Of a stretch of DNA of 64,000 bases, positions 8,838-16,923 are shown piece after piece. The notes below the pieces were generated by a model. That model had not been told where the DNA came from, made no database searches, and worked only from the letters and a program-made list of their open reading frames with translations. The position numbers and the translations under genes were made by a program. Position 1 is the stretch's first letter, and each line of letters begins with the position of its first letter. Source of the stretch: Desulfobacteraceae bacterium (GTDB taxonomy: Bacteria; Desulfobacterota; Desulfobacteria; Desulfobacterales; Desulfosalsimonadaceae). The stretch lies in NCBI GenBank assembly GCA_011389515.1, contig JAABUA010000006.1, positions 1 to 64,000 on the forward strand, written 5' to 3'.

Positions 8838-9908
8838 TTATGCAAATACGGCGATCACCCCTTCGCGGGAAACCTTTTTTTCAAGCATGACCACCACATT
8901 TTCCTCATCCGGAACAACCAGGACCTGCTTGTCATCCTGGTTCATATATATCACACTTAACACACCGGATTCAAATAATTGACCGAGGCTTTCAACCCGG
9001 GCAATCAATGCCGCCGATTGCGGATCGCTATAGACATCCTGGATTCCGTTCTCTGTGCCCATGGCGGTGATCAGTTTTTTCTCGGCGGATTGAACCGGTG
9101 ACAATTTTTTATCCGCGACCTTGCTTGTTTGCCCCGAAATCCCAACGCTATGGCCCGTATCTGCGGCGGCGCCATTGTTTCTTTCTGGTTGGACCGCCGC
9201 GTCCGGTTCCGGATGGATGTCTTCATCCTCAATCTCATCCCTGGAACGCATAGCATCGAGCAGCAGCGCCTGCAGTTCACCGTCAATACGCTTTTCGGTA
9301 ATGGGACACTCGTTTTCAATGGATAAGGACACACCGGACCACGAAAGGATCTCGTATGCGGCATCACGGCCCCTGAGATTTCCGATACGGGCTTCCATTA
9401 ACCGGCCGTTGTTGAAAAACAATACGCCGCTTTTGCCTGCTGTTTGACTCCGCACGCGAAGGGTGCATGTCTGCTCTTCCATTTCAACAAGCTGAAGATA
9501 GGTTTCAAGCGTCACCTTGTTCAGGCTTCCCCCTTCGTCCTTTTTCTTCAGAATCTTCATGATCCGGCGGAACAGCCCCATGCCTTCAACAGGCTTGGTC
9601 AGGTAATCCACCGCACCGCTTTTCATGACCACATCTTTTGTTTTCGGCTTGTCATACGCGGTCATGGCCATGACCGGAATATCCGGGTATTGCTTTATGA
9701 TGAGCCCCATCAGCTCGAATCCGTCGATACCCGGCATCCGCAGATCCGAAAGAATCACCGAAATGTCCGAATCGGAGAGAACCTGCAATGCCTCCTGCCC
9801 GTCTGCGGCGGTTACCACGGAAAAAAAATCCGCATACTCTTCCATCTCTTTTTCCAGTAAACGGCGCAGTGCCTGATCATCATCTATAATCAACACTTTC
9901 GGTATCAT
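8838..9908 (-). CDS. Response regulator with C-terminal PATAN (DUF4388)-like domain
   Basis: Residues 1-125 are a receiver domain: acidic pocket IIDDDQ, phosphorylated aspartate within VILSDLRMPG, the conserved threonine in AMTAY and lysine in LTKPVEG. Residues about 135-225 look like a PATAN/DUF4388 domain (GVLFFNNGRLMEARIGNLRG, then DAAYEILSW). A variable linker and a C-terminal region that ends like a small Roadblock-type fold (SAALIARVESLGQLFESGVLSVIYM) complete 356 residues. There is no DNA-binding domain, so output is probably by protein contact. It sits 98 bases from the other PATAN gene. No cognate kinase is adjacent. Confidence 0.8.
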   Translation of the reverse strand: MIPKVLIIDDDQALRRLLEKEMEEYADFFSVVTAADGQEALQVLSDSDISVILSDLRMPGIDGFELMGLIIKQYPDIPVMAMTAYDKPKTKDVVMKSGAVDYLTKPVEGMGLFRRIMKILKKKDEGGSLNKVTLETYLQLVEMEEQTCTLRVRSQTAGKSGVLFFNNGRLMEARIGNLRGRDAAYEILSWSGVSLSIENECPITEKRIDGELQALLLDAMRSRDEIEDEDIHPEPDAAVQPERNNGAAADTGHSVGISGQTSKVADKKLSPVQSAEKKLITAMGTENGIQDVYSDPQSAALIARVESLGQLFESGVLSVIYMNQDDKQVLVVPDEENVVVMLEKKVSREGVIAVFA

Positions 9909-10006
9909 AAAAACGTCCTGTTCAATTGGCGTTGTTTGTTCCGCTTCCCCTCTGCCAGGGTCATGCCCCCCGCGTCATTGTTTTCTGCCGGACCACAAGC
10001 AGCATA

Positions 10007-11074
10007 TTACAATCGCAGATCAAACTCAATAACCTCGTTTGCGAATTTCTTTCGCCATGGATGAAGCTCCTGACGAAGAGGGGCCGCCATCGCATTGGCT
10101 TCCGCTATTTCCTGGACGCATTCCGAGATGGCCCGGACCAGCGTTTCAGGGCCGGCATCACCGGTATATGCGATCTTTCCCCCCGAATATCGGAATTCGC
10201 CGGCAAACGGATCAAGAAAGTCGTACTTGTCAACTTTTTCAACAAATTTCTGGTTTAAAAGCGTTTCAAAATCACTTCTGATTTTTCGGTTGCCCTTAAC
10301 AAGCCCTTCCACCGTGGCAAGCAGAGACTCCAGCATTGCCATGGGATTTGCAGTTTTCTCCCTGGAGGGCTTTTTTCCGGCAGGCGGAGAGGTGCGCTCC
10401 GGTTTCGTTTTGGCTGCCTGGGGGGCCTTTTTCCCCTGGTCTTTAAAGGCAACTGCGGGAGACGTCGTTCCATTGGTCTTCTCATCCATGAAAATCCGTG
10501 AAACATTGAATTTACCGCCGGACTCTCTTGAATGAGCGATCAGTTCTTCCCTGAGCGCAGTCGACCGGTCGATGTTGCCCTGGTCTTTCTGCGACAGGCC
10601 GCCGATAATCTCGCCGTTGAAAAAGAACAGAAGCCCCCCCTTGAACTCGCCATGTAACCGCACATCGACATATCCGGTGAGTTTTTCCGCTTCCATCTTG
10701 CGAATCAACCCATCGAGGTCTGTAAATTCGGTGCTGAGGTTGCTGTGTATCACCTCCGAGTTGGACAGGTTTGCCCAGAAATACAGGCGGTCCGGGCGAA
10801 TCCAGTACACCGAAACGGAAAAATTCGTCACTGGTGCAAGCTTTACAATCCGGTCAATTGCCGCCTTTCCAGTAATTTTCTTTTTCTTTTCTTCGCAGCA
10901 GCCGCTTACCACCTGGTATTCATCAAAAAATAGTGCACATAGCATTGACGGCGCCTTGAAATATACGACACCGGCACCCAATTCCCCCTGATAATGCTCG
11001 ATCAGTTTTTGCATGTCCAGGTAATAGCTGTTCATGTTCTTAATGGCAGGCTTTTCTCTTGGTATGATTATCAT
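10007..11074 (-). CDS. PATAN/DUF4388-like signalling protein
   Basis: About 355 residues. The middle part resembles the PATAN pattern of the neighbouring response regulator: KLTGYVDVRLHGEFKGGLLFFFNGEIIGG is the central block (about residues 135-165). A low-complexity proline/lysine linker (about 220-265) separates it from a C-terminal helical domain of unknown type. No receiver domain or membrane segment is present. An upstream ATG at 11140 is open in frame, but the ATG at 11074 has an AAGGGA ribosome site at good spacing and is preferred. Function is inferred from its place between the response regulator and the sensor-like membrane protein. Confidence 0.65.
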   Translation of the reverse strand: MIIIPREKPAIKNMNSYYLDMQKLIEHYQGELGAGVVYFKAPSMLCALFFDEYQVVSGCCEEKKKKITGKAAIDRIVKLAPVTNFSVSVYWIRPDRLYFWANLSNSEVIHSNLSTEFTDLDGLIRKMEAEKLTGYVDVRLHGEFKGGLLFFFNGEIIGGLSQKDQGNIDRSTALREELIAHSRESGGKFNVSRIFMDEKTNGTTSPAVAFKDQGKKAPQAAKTKPERTSPPAGKKPSREKTANPMAMLESLLATVEGLVKGNRKIRSDFETLLNQKFVEKVDKYDFLDPFAGEFRYSGGKIAYTGDAGPETLVRAISECVQEIAEANAMAAPLRQELHPWRKKFANEVIEFDLRL

Positions 11075-11191
11075 GTCGCATTCCCTTAAACGAACGAATG
11101 TATACTCGCCTTCAATGCAAAACAAGCAATGCGGCACCAACGTTCACCGGCATTGCTTGTTCTGCATGCAGTCTGTATCTTCAAAACCCGA

Positions 11192-12382
11192 TTACCGGCG
11201 ACGGCGCCTCAGTCTTTCAATGGAAAAACGCAGGCTGTCCTGCATCCGTGAAATCGCATCACCAAGGCTTCCGATTTCGTCATTGGAGCGTATATCGATT
11301 TCTGCTTCCATGTCGCCAACGCTGATCCGGTCTGCCACATCCGTGAGGTACTGGATTTTCCGGGTCAGCCGGTAACCGTAAATAATTATGCAAAGGCCGA
11401 TGAGGACAATGGCCGCCAGAAAAATACCCAAATTGACATAAAGCGTCTGGGTTGCCAGAAATAGCGCACTGTCCCGGAGGTCTTCGGTTCTTTGCTCAAA
11501 TTCCTCGATGTTCGATGTGGCCATAAGCAAAAACGGCGACCCTTCAAGCTGAATGGGCGCGATCGCCATAAATTTTTCCCGGACAACACCATCCGGATCC
11601 ATCCAATAGTAGCGGCCCGTAATTTCGGTTTCGCCCCCATCCGCCTGCTTGAGCAGTTCGAAAAATGAGTCGAAATGCGGACCGAGCGCCGCGCGAACGG
11701 CATCTATGTCCTCGATGCCGATGACGTGTGGATTCGGATGCGCCCATATGGTCCAGTCCTGGTCCGGTTCCGGATACTGCAGAATAAGCGTATACCCCGA
11801 TTCCCCGATCGCTTGTACTGAGATCTGGCTGAACTCCGGGTCATATGCAAAATCGTCACGGTCCAGGTCCGGGTTGGCCCGCAGGTAAAGTTCGGCCTGG
11901 AATGCTATGTCGCGCGCTTTCTCCAGCAGCATTTCCGCACCCGCCTCGGTCAACAGCTCCGTGCTTTCCCCTGTAATATCTTCAACAAGCTGATTGATCT
12001 GCCACTGGGAAAAAGCGCCGGATATGGCGATGAGAACAATAGGCACCAAAAAGAACAGCAGAAACATCTTCCCCCGCAGGCCGATTACCCCCTGCCTGCG
12101 CCCGGATCCGGTAATCTTTCTCGAAGGGGCATCCATCCTTGGCTCTTCCGGTAGCGCATCCTGCGGGGCAGCCGCTTCTTCCCGAAGCCGCTGCTGCTCC
12201 TCGATCATTTTTTCTCCGGGCCACTTGTCAGCGGGAGCACCGACCGTATCCATAAGGTTTGCCAATGTGGTCACATGATTGCATTCACCACACCGGACCT
12301 TGACATTTTTGTCCTTGTACTTCTCCACTTTTTTCGGATCAATGTGGTAAATTTTCCCGCACTCTTCGCAAATCAAACTCAT
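11192..12382 (-). CDS. Zinc-ribbon, extracytoplasmic sensor and HAMP membrane protein without an output domain
   Basis: A 396-residue protein. The N-terminus is an MJ0042-type zinc ribbon (CEECGK and CGECNH, residues about 5-35). A linker leads to a first membrane helix MFLLFFLVPIVLIAISGAF (about 105-123), a periplasmic Cache-like region (about 125-320) with Tyr/Asp-rich blocks, a second membrane helix (about 325-350) and a HAMP domain (about 352-390) ending in a run of arginines. No kinase, cyclase or methyl-accepting domain follows the HAMP, so signal must pass to a partner protein, presumably another product of this cluster. Start ATG has a good GGAGGAG ribosome site. Confidence 0.75.
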   Translation of the reverse strand: MSLICEECGKIYHIDPKKVEKYKDKNVKVRCGECNHVTTLANLMDTVGAPADKWPGEKMIEEQQRLREEAAAPQDALPEEPRMDAPSRKITGSGRRQGVIGLRGKMFLLFFLVPIVLIAISGAFSQWQINQLVEDITGESTELLTEAGAEMLLEKARDIAFQAELYLRANPDLDRDDFAYDPEFSQISVQAIGESGYTLILQYPEPDQDWTIWAHPNPHVIGIEDIDAVRAALGPHFDSFFELLKQADGGETEITGRYYWMDPDGVVREKFMAIAPIQLEGSPFLLMATSNIEEFEQRTEDLRDSALFLATQTLYVNLGIFLAAIVLIGLCIIIYGYRLTRKIQYLTDVADRISVGDMEAEIDIRSNDEIGSLGDAISRMQDSLRFSIERLRRRRR

Positions 12383-12454
12383 TTGTTTCTCCTCCTTGCT
12401 AAAAAAAAGTTGGCTTCACCTGAAAAATGCTGCCTTTTCCGTGCCGTGATATAT

Positions 12455-12925
12455 CTATTGAATTTCTCTCAATTTTTTCACCATCGCCTGCTGAAAGGCG
12501 ACTTTGCGTTCCTCTCTTAGAATCTGCCTGGCAAGCACGTCAACAAGTTCAGCGGCACGGTGCGCGGGAAAACGATCCCGGTTTTCATTCATATCGGCGA
12601 CTTCATCCTCGATCACCACATCCGCAATGGGACCCATTGCTTTTGAAAGCTCATTTGACAACTCATTGAAGAAATCCCGCCCAAGCATCGGCATCGATTC
12701 GGCAGCAGCTTCACAAAGCCGCATCTGGTAAATCCGGTTGATAATCTCACGCAAGGTCTTCATATTCATATTCAGGGACTGTGCTACCTGGCCGAGCGTT
12801 TTCTTCCCATCCAGCTCCATCAACACAGTCAGCATACGGCTGTCCAGTGAAACCTCTCCCATATCGGCTCTGACGGTACGCTTCAGAATCAGCCTGGAAA
12901 TGTCACCCGAAAATATATCCCCCAT
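12455..12925 (-). CDS. Uncharacterised 156-residue protein of the Mgl-like cluster
   Basis: I do not recognise a named family. The first about 75 residues read as a winged-helix-like segment (SRMLTVLMELDGKKTLGQVA, then a helix around NMKTLREIINRIYQMRLCE), as seen in PATAN-associated C-terminal modules. The remaining half is helical and acidic in the middle, ending VAFQQAMVKKLREIQ. There is no signal peptide or membrane segment. It lies 44 bases downstream of the 237-residue unknown gene and 72 bases before the zinc-ribbon membrane protein, all on one strand, so it is very probably a cytoplasmic member of the same module. Confidence 0.6.
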   Translation of the reverse strand: MGDIFSGDISRLILKRTVRADMGEVSLDSRMLTVLMELDGKKTLGQVAQSLNMNMKTLREIINRIYQMRLCEAAAESMPMLGRDFFNELSNELSKAMGPIADVVIEDEVADMNENRDRFPAHRAAELVDVLARQILREERKVAFQQAMVKKLREIQ

Positions 12926-12969
12926 GAAAAAAGCCTCCGTAATTTTATTTCTAATTCAGACAATGTTTC

Positions 12970-13683
12970 TCATGAACCGCGGCTTTCCAGATCACGCCTG
13001 ATTTTTTCGAACTCCTGGCGTATCGTGTTTTTCAACTTCTGCACGATGCATTCGGCAAGATAATCGATTGCTTCCCGGTTTTCGAGCTTGATGGGCATTG
13101 CGGGCATTGGATGATCGGCAGCTGCCGGAGCGCCACGTTTTCGGCTGATCAGCATCTGCTTGAAATCCTTGAACGCCTTAACTTCGACAGACAACATTTT
13201 CTTTTGCTGCGCAACGGACATACCCGGTGTTTTGACGATTCTTTCAAAGACAGCAAATGCGGAGCCCAACAGCTTTATGGCATCCGGATGCGAGTTGACC
13301 TTTTTTGTCTTGATGTATTTTCCTATGGACTCGTGCAGTTTCAGGCACATCACCAAAACCGGGTCGTTCTGATATTTCTGCTTGAGGAGTTCCACCTCGC
13401 CCAGGAAGTTACGCATCGACTCATCGGTAATTTCCCACTCTATTTCCGTTACCAGGGCCTTTAGATTGTTTATGGGCGAATCCTCCCGGCTGATCCCTTC
13501 CATTCGTTCCGTAGCCGTGGCCGAATAATCAACAGTGGCCTCCTCTTTTTCCCTCGGCGTTGCTTCTTTGAGAGATTGCCGGTCCGGACTTCCGGATTCC
13601 AGCTCTTCCTCTTCGGCAAACAATTCATCAAGCCGATTTGTCACCTCGGCGCCAAGGCCGCCATCATCTTCATTCGTAACCAA
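12970..13683 (-). CDS. Uncharacterised 237-residue protein next to the MglA-like GTPase
   Basis: No family recognised. The N-terminal about 70 residues are acidic and probably disordered (LFAEEEELESGS, then TPREKEEATVDYS). The rest is mostly helical, with PINNLKALVTEIEWEITDES and KYQNDPVLVMCLKLHESIGK. The C-terminus is basic and ends FEKIRRDLESRGS. The gene starts 12 bases from the end of the GTPase gene, so it is surely co-transcribed with it; an effector or scaffold for the GTPase is a reasonable guess but nothing more. Confidence 0.6.
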   Translation of the reverse strand: MVTNEDDGGLGAEVTNRLDELFAEEEELESGSPDRQSLKEATPREKEEATVDYSATATERMEGISREDSPINNLKALVTEIEWEITDESMRNFLGEVELLKQKYQNDPVLVMCLKLHESIGKYIKTKKVNSHPDAIKLLGSAFAVFERIVKTPGMSVAQQKKMLSVEVKAFKDFKQMLISRKRGAPAAADHPMPAMPIKLENREAIDYLAECIVQKLKNTIRQEFEKIRRDLESRGS

Positions 13684-13695
13684 TGCTGTGTCCTC

Positions 13696-14301
13696 CTATT
13701 CCAGTTTTTTTCTAAGTGAACTCACCGTCAATGCGATGATTTTTTTCATTGTCGCGGTAACATTCTCTCCGCTTACGGCGCTTGCCGGAAAATAGGGAGC
13801 TTTCAAGTGGCTGTTCAAATCTTTTTGAAGGGTTTCAACCGGCAAAATGGGGATTCCCTCTTCGGAAAGATCGCGCTTGTTGTATTGCATGACCAGCGGA
13901 AGGTTCAGCATATTCTTATTGAACGATTCCAGGTTTTCCTTCAGGTTCTGCAGGGAGCGAATATTCATTTCCCGCCTGAGGTCCATTGAGTCTGCCACAA
14001 AAACAATCCCGTCGACACCCCGTAATACGAGTCGCCGGGTCGCATTATACTTGACCTGGCCCGGAACGGTGTAAAGCTGGATTTTTATGCTGTGCCCCTT
14101 AATCTCGCCCATATCAAAAGGCAGAAAATCAAAAAAAAGGGTCCGGTCGCCATATGTCTTGACCGTGACCATTTCACTTAAAATTCTCTTTTTAAACTTT
14201 CGGTTGATATATTCAAGGTTTGTTGTTTTACCGCCCCTGCCGGGACCGTAATAAACAATTTTGACCTGAACCTCCCGCTTTTTCGGATTAATTAATGCCA
14301 A
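13696..14301 (-). CDS. MglA-like small Ras-family GTPase
   Basis: A 201-residue GTPase of the MglA class. It shows the P-loop GPGRGGKTTN near residue 19, the switch regions around TLFFDFLPFD and IQLYTVPGQVKYNATR, and the base-recognition motif QYNKRDLS (NKxD). MglA sets cell polarity and controls gliding and type IV pili in Myxococcus; MglB-type Roadblock proteins stimulate its GTP hydrolysis. The next gene upstream encodes such a Roadblock protein and a PilB-like ATPase lies downstream. The motif TVPGQ, where Ras has DxxGQ, is typical of MglA proteins, so it should not be read as loss of function. Confidence 0.9.
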   Translation of the reverse strand: MALINPKKREVQVKIVYYGPGRGGKTTNLEYINRKFKKRILSEMVTVKTYGDRTLFFDFLPFDMGEIKGHSIKIQLYTVPGQVKYNATRRLVLRGVDGIVFVADSMDLRREMNIRSLQNLKENLESFNKNMLNLPLVMQYNKRDLSEEGIPILPVETLQKDLNSHLKAPYFPASAVSGENVTATMKKIIALTVSSLRKKLE

Positions 14302-14383
14302 GTCACCATCCTCCGAAACAATTAATGTTAGCGATGCGTAATGTTGCAGGAAAACGCAGGAATCCTTTGATTTTTCCGGCGAA

Positions 14384-14776
14384 TCAAACCAGCAACTGTA
14401 TCCGCTTTATGGCTTCGGCGACTTTCAAACGCAGAAAACCAAGGGACACGTTTTTGTTGAAAATCGTCAAAAGAAGCAAATCTTCTACGACTTTACTGAA
14501 ATGAATGCTTTCTTCTTCGCCCTTGTGAAACAGAAGGGAAAATTCCTGTTCACCGATAATATTGGCCATGGCGCTGACGGCACCGTAATTTCCCGCAGCA
14601 AGGGCGGCGAGGGAAAACACGTCATGATTGGTCTCGCCGCTGTCAAGATTGACGATAACGTTGCCGGCCAGGTCCATAAGGATAATACTCTGGACGCCTA
14701 ACTCTATCAATTCTTCTTCCAGCACGTTTTCTATTGCTTCGATCTGCTCTTTAGTAAAGTCAATTGTAAAATCCAT
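14384..14776 (-). CDS. Roadblock/LC7 domain protein (MglB-like)
   Basis: A 130-residue Roadblock/LC7 protein and the first gene of the Mgl-like cluster. The fold is recognisable from an amphipathic first helix (IEAIENVLEEELIELG), the strand QSIILMDLAGNVIVNLD, the long central helix DVFSLAALAAGNYGAVSAMA and the following strands EFSLLFHKGEEESIHFSKV. By analogy with MglB it should partner the downstream GTPase. The ribosome site is GGGGTGAG; the upstream 60 bases are AT-rich and contain TATAAT-like sequence, so the operon promoter is probably there. Confidence 0.8.
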   Translation of the reverse strand: MDFTIDFTKEQIEAIENVLEEELIELGVQSIILMDLAGNVIVNLDSGETNHDVFSLAALAAGNYGAVSAMANIIGEQEFSLLFHKGEEESIHFSKVVEDLLLLTIFNKNVSLGFLRLKVAEAIKRIQLLV

Positions 14777-15538
14777 TCTTTCTCACCCCTTTTATAGAAC
14801 CGAATAAGCACTTAATTATATTTGAAGCCATCTCCTTGAACCCATCTCAAAATTCGGATTTCGTTCCATCCGCTTGTTCGAATTTCGTTTTTTCGGGATC
14901 GAAATCGATATCGAAATCGATTTTTTCAAATTCACTGAACACGACATCTTCCTTTTGAAATACGGCAACCGCCAAGCTTTTCGTGTCTAAATGACCTATT
15001 CTTTTCTTTCGATTACGATTTCGATTATCCAACAAAAAAAATGGCCCGAAAGACAATTATGAGATGGGTTGTGGACGAACCGTATGTGTATTTGAACACA
15101 ATTGTTCCATTACCGTATTAGAAGATTTTATGCAATAAAAAAAAGTACTTAAAATAAAACGAGCAACAACGGACTATTGGAAGGCAAAGACGCAGTTGCG
15201 GGCATTCATAAAAAGAACAAAATTTCTGCCGAATTGTCTAATCGGTGATTCTACGAAAAAGCGTTTGCAATCAAGGGGGCACAATGTTTTCAGGCATGAA
15301 TTGAGTTGTTTATACGAGAAAAAAACAAAAATACCTGCAGCCTGCTTCATTTACCCCGGAAAACATCTTATTCGCTTCATAAAAAGACTTCTAATACATC
15401 ATTCTTATGTAATTTTAATTATAAAGTCAATATTTTCCTTGCCGGCAAGCGACTTCCGGCCCGTTCACGCAAAACCGGCGGAGGGGGGGAAATGTTTGTG
15501 CCTTCAATACGTCTTCTATTACAAGCTATTGTGAATGG
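14777..15538. other. Gene-free AT-rich interval between the Mgl-like cluster and purB
   Basis: No convincing gene in 762 bases. It holds the probable Roadblock-operon promoter next to 14776, a possible MITE at 14839-15070 (listed separately), and AT-rich sequence from 15071 to 15538 with homopolymer A runs. The open frames here are short, have no ribosome sites and resemble nothing I know. The purB stop codon closes the interval; no clear hairpin-plus-T-run terminator for purB was found. Confidence 0.5.
14839..15070. repeat. Possible MITE: 232-bp element with 16-bp terminal inverted repeats
   Basis: The left end AACCCATCTCAAAATT (14839-14854) and right end AATTATGAGATGGGTT (15055-15070) are inverted copies with one mismatch. 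Inside lie iterated GATATCGAAATCGAT-type runs near 14895-14925 and again GATTACGATTTCGATT near 15011-15026. No transposase and no clear target-site duplication. Such GATATCGAAATCG strings recur in related genomes as far as I recall. A chance pairing of the ends is not excluded. Confidence 0.35.
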
Positions 15539-16903
15539 CTACTGTGGCGTGGAAAAATATTGTTCAACAAGTTTTTCGGCCAGACCTGTATACTCGGCGA
15601 CCCGCATTCCGGCAATCCGCTTTTTAACCGGTTCGGGCAAACTTTCAAGGTTGCCTAAGAACTCTTTGAGATCCGCCCTCGTAATTTTCCTGCCACGTGT
15701 CAAGGCCTTCAGTTTCTCATAGGGCTGGCTTTCCCCATATAATCGCATAGCCGTCTGCAGAGGTTCTGCAAGCAGTTCGAGATTATCGGAGAGGTCTTTT
15801 TCAATGACAGCCTCGTTAACGGCAAGTTTGTCCAGCCCTTTCAACGTACTTTTGCCCCCCACGACAAGGAATCCGAACAGAAGGCCCAGATTCCGCAGTA
15901 CGGTACTGTCGCTCAAATCCCTTTGGAAACGGGAGATGAGAAGCTTGACTGCCATATGTTCCATCATTGAAATGGCAAGGCCCATATTCCCTTCACTATT
16001 TTCAAAATCAATGGGATTCACCTTGTGCGGCATGGTAGAGGACCCCACTTCACCCTCCTTCAATTTCTGCGTGAAATATCCAAGCGAGATATACCCCCAC
16101 ATGTCCCGGTCAAGGTCTATGAGAACGGCGGCAATCCGCACCATGGCGTGCAAAATGGCGGACAGGTGATTGGAAGGGTTTATCTGGGTGGTAAAAAGCA
16201 GGGGTTCAAGTCCCAGATAATGGCTTACAAACCTCCTGCTGGCATCGATCCAATCGATATCGGGGAGCACGAAATGGTGCGCATTGAAATTGCCGCTGGC
16301 CCCGTTGATCTTGCCGGAAATGGGAAGCGCTTCAAGAAGGTCCGTTTCCATCCGAATGCGCCAGGCAAAGTTGATCATCTCCTTGCCCACCGTTGTCGGC
16401 GTTGCCGGCTGTCCATGGGTCCTTGCCATCATCGGCACCGTTTTATATTCAACGGCCATCTGTTCGATTCTGGCCTGAATGTCCCGTATAAGTCCTGCAA
16501 AATGCTTTCTTCCCGCTTTAAGCATCAAACCGTATGCCGTGTTATTGATATCGTCGGAAGTGCAGGCGAAATGCACCCATTCCTTTATCCTTCCATACCC
16601 GGCGTCAATGAGCTGCTGCTTGATAAAATATTCCACGGCCTTTACATCATGGTTGGTTTCCGCTTCGATGGCCTTGACCGCAAGGGCCTTTTCAGCATCA
16701 AACGTTTCGTAAATACTTTCTATGAATGCCTTGAGACCATCATCGGCATGGTCCAGTTTCAACTCACAGAGCAAAAACAGAAGCCACCGGGTTTCAACGT
16801 ACACCCTGCTCTTGATAAGACCGTATTCGGAAAAAATATCGCTTAAGGCTTCGGTATAATGCCCGTACCGTCCATCAAGAACAGAAAGAGAACAAATTCC
16901 CAT
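15539..16903 (-). CDS. purB: Adenylosuccinate lyase
   Basis: Cleaves SAICAR to AICAR and adenylosuccinate to AMP, releasing fumarate, so it acts twice in purine synthesis. The 454-residue protein carries the fumarase/aspartase-superfamily signature GSSTMPHKVNP near residue 292 and the catalytic-region motifs TSDDINNTAYG and ARTHGQPATPTTVGKE. It begins MGICSLSVLDGRYG, typical of the longer bacterial PurB type. It lies 20 bases after the amidase gene on the same strand. Housekeeping gene; identification is firm. Confidence 0.95.
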   Translation of the reverse strand: MGICSLSVLDGRYGHYTEALSDIFSEYGLIKSRVYVETRWLLFLLCELKLDHADDGLKAFIESIYETFDAEKALAVKAIEAETNHDVKAVEYFIKQQLIDAGYGRIKEWVHFACTSDDINNTAYGLMLKAGRKHFAGLIRDIQARIEQMAVEYKTVPMMARTHGQPATPTTVGKEMINFAWRIRMETDLLEALPISGKINGASGNFNAHHFVLPDIDWIDASRRFVSHYLGLEPLLFTTQINPSNHLSAILHAMVRIAAVLIDLDRDMWGYISLGYFTQKLKEGEVGSSTMPHKVNPIDFENSEGNMGLAISMMEHMAVKLLISRFQRDLSDSTVLRNLGLLFGFLVVGGKSTLKGLDKLAVNEAVIEKDLSDNLELLAEPLQTAMRLYGESQPYEKLKALTRGRKITRADLKEFLGNLESLPEPVKKRIAGMRVAEYTGLAEKLVEQYFSTPQ

Positions 16904-16923
16904 CGTAAATCCTTGTCTTTTTG

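Noticed and set aside
14847-15056. 69-codon minus-strand frame
   Set aside because: It falls inside the possible MITE, and its acidic tail (DFDIDFDPEK) is just the translation of the GATATCGAAATCG repeat. No ribosome site.
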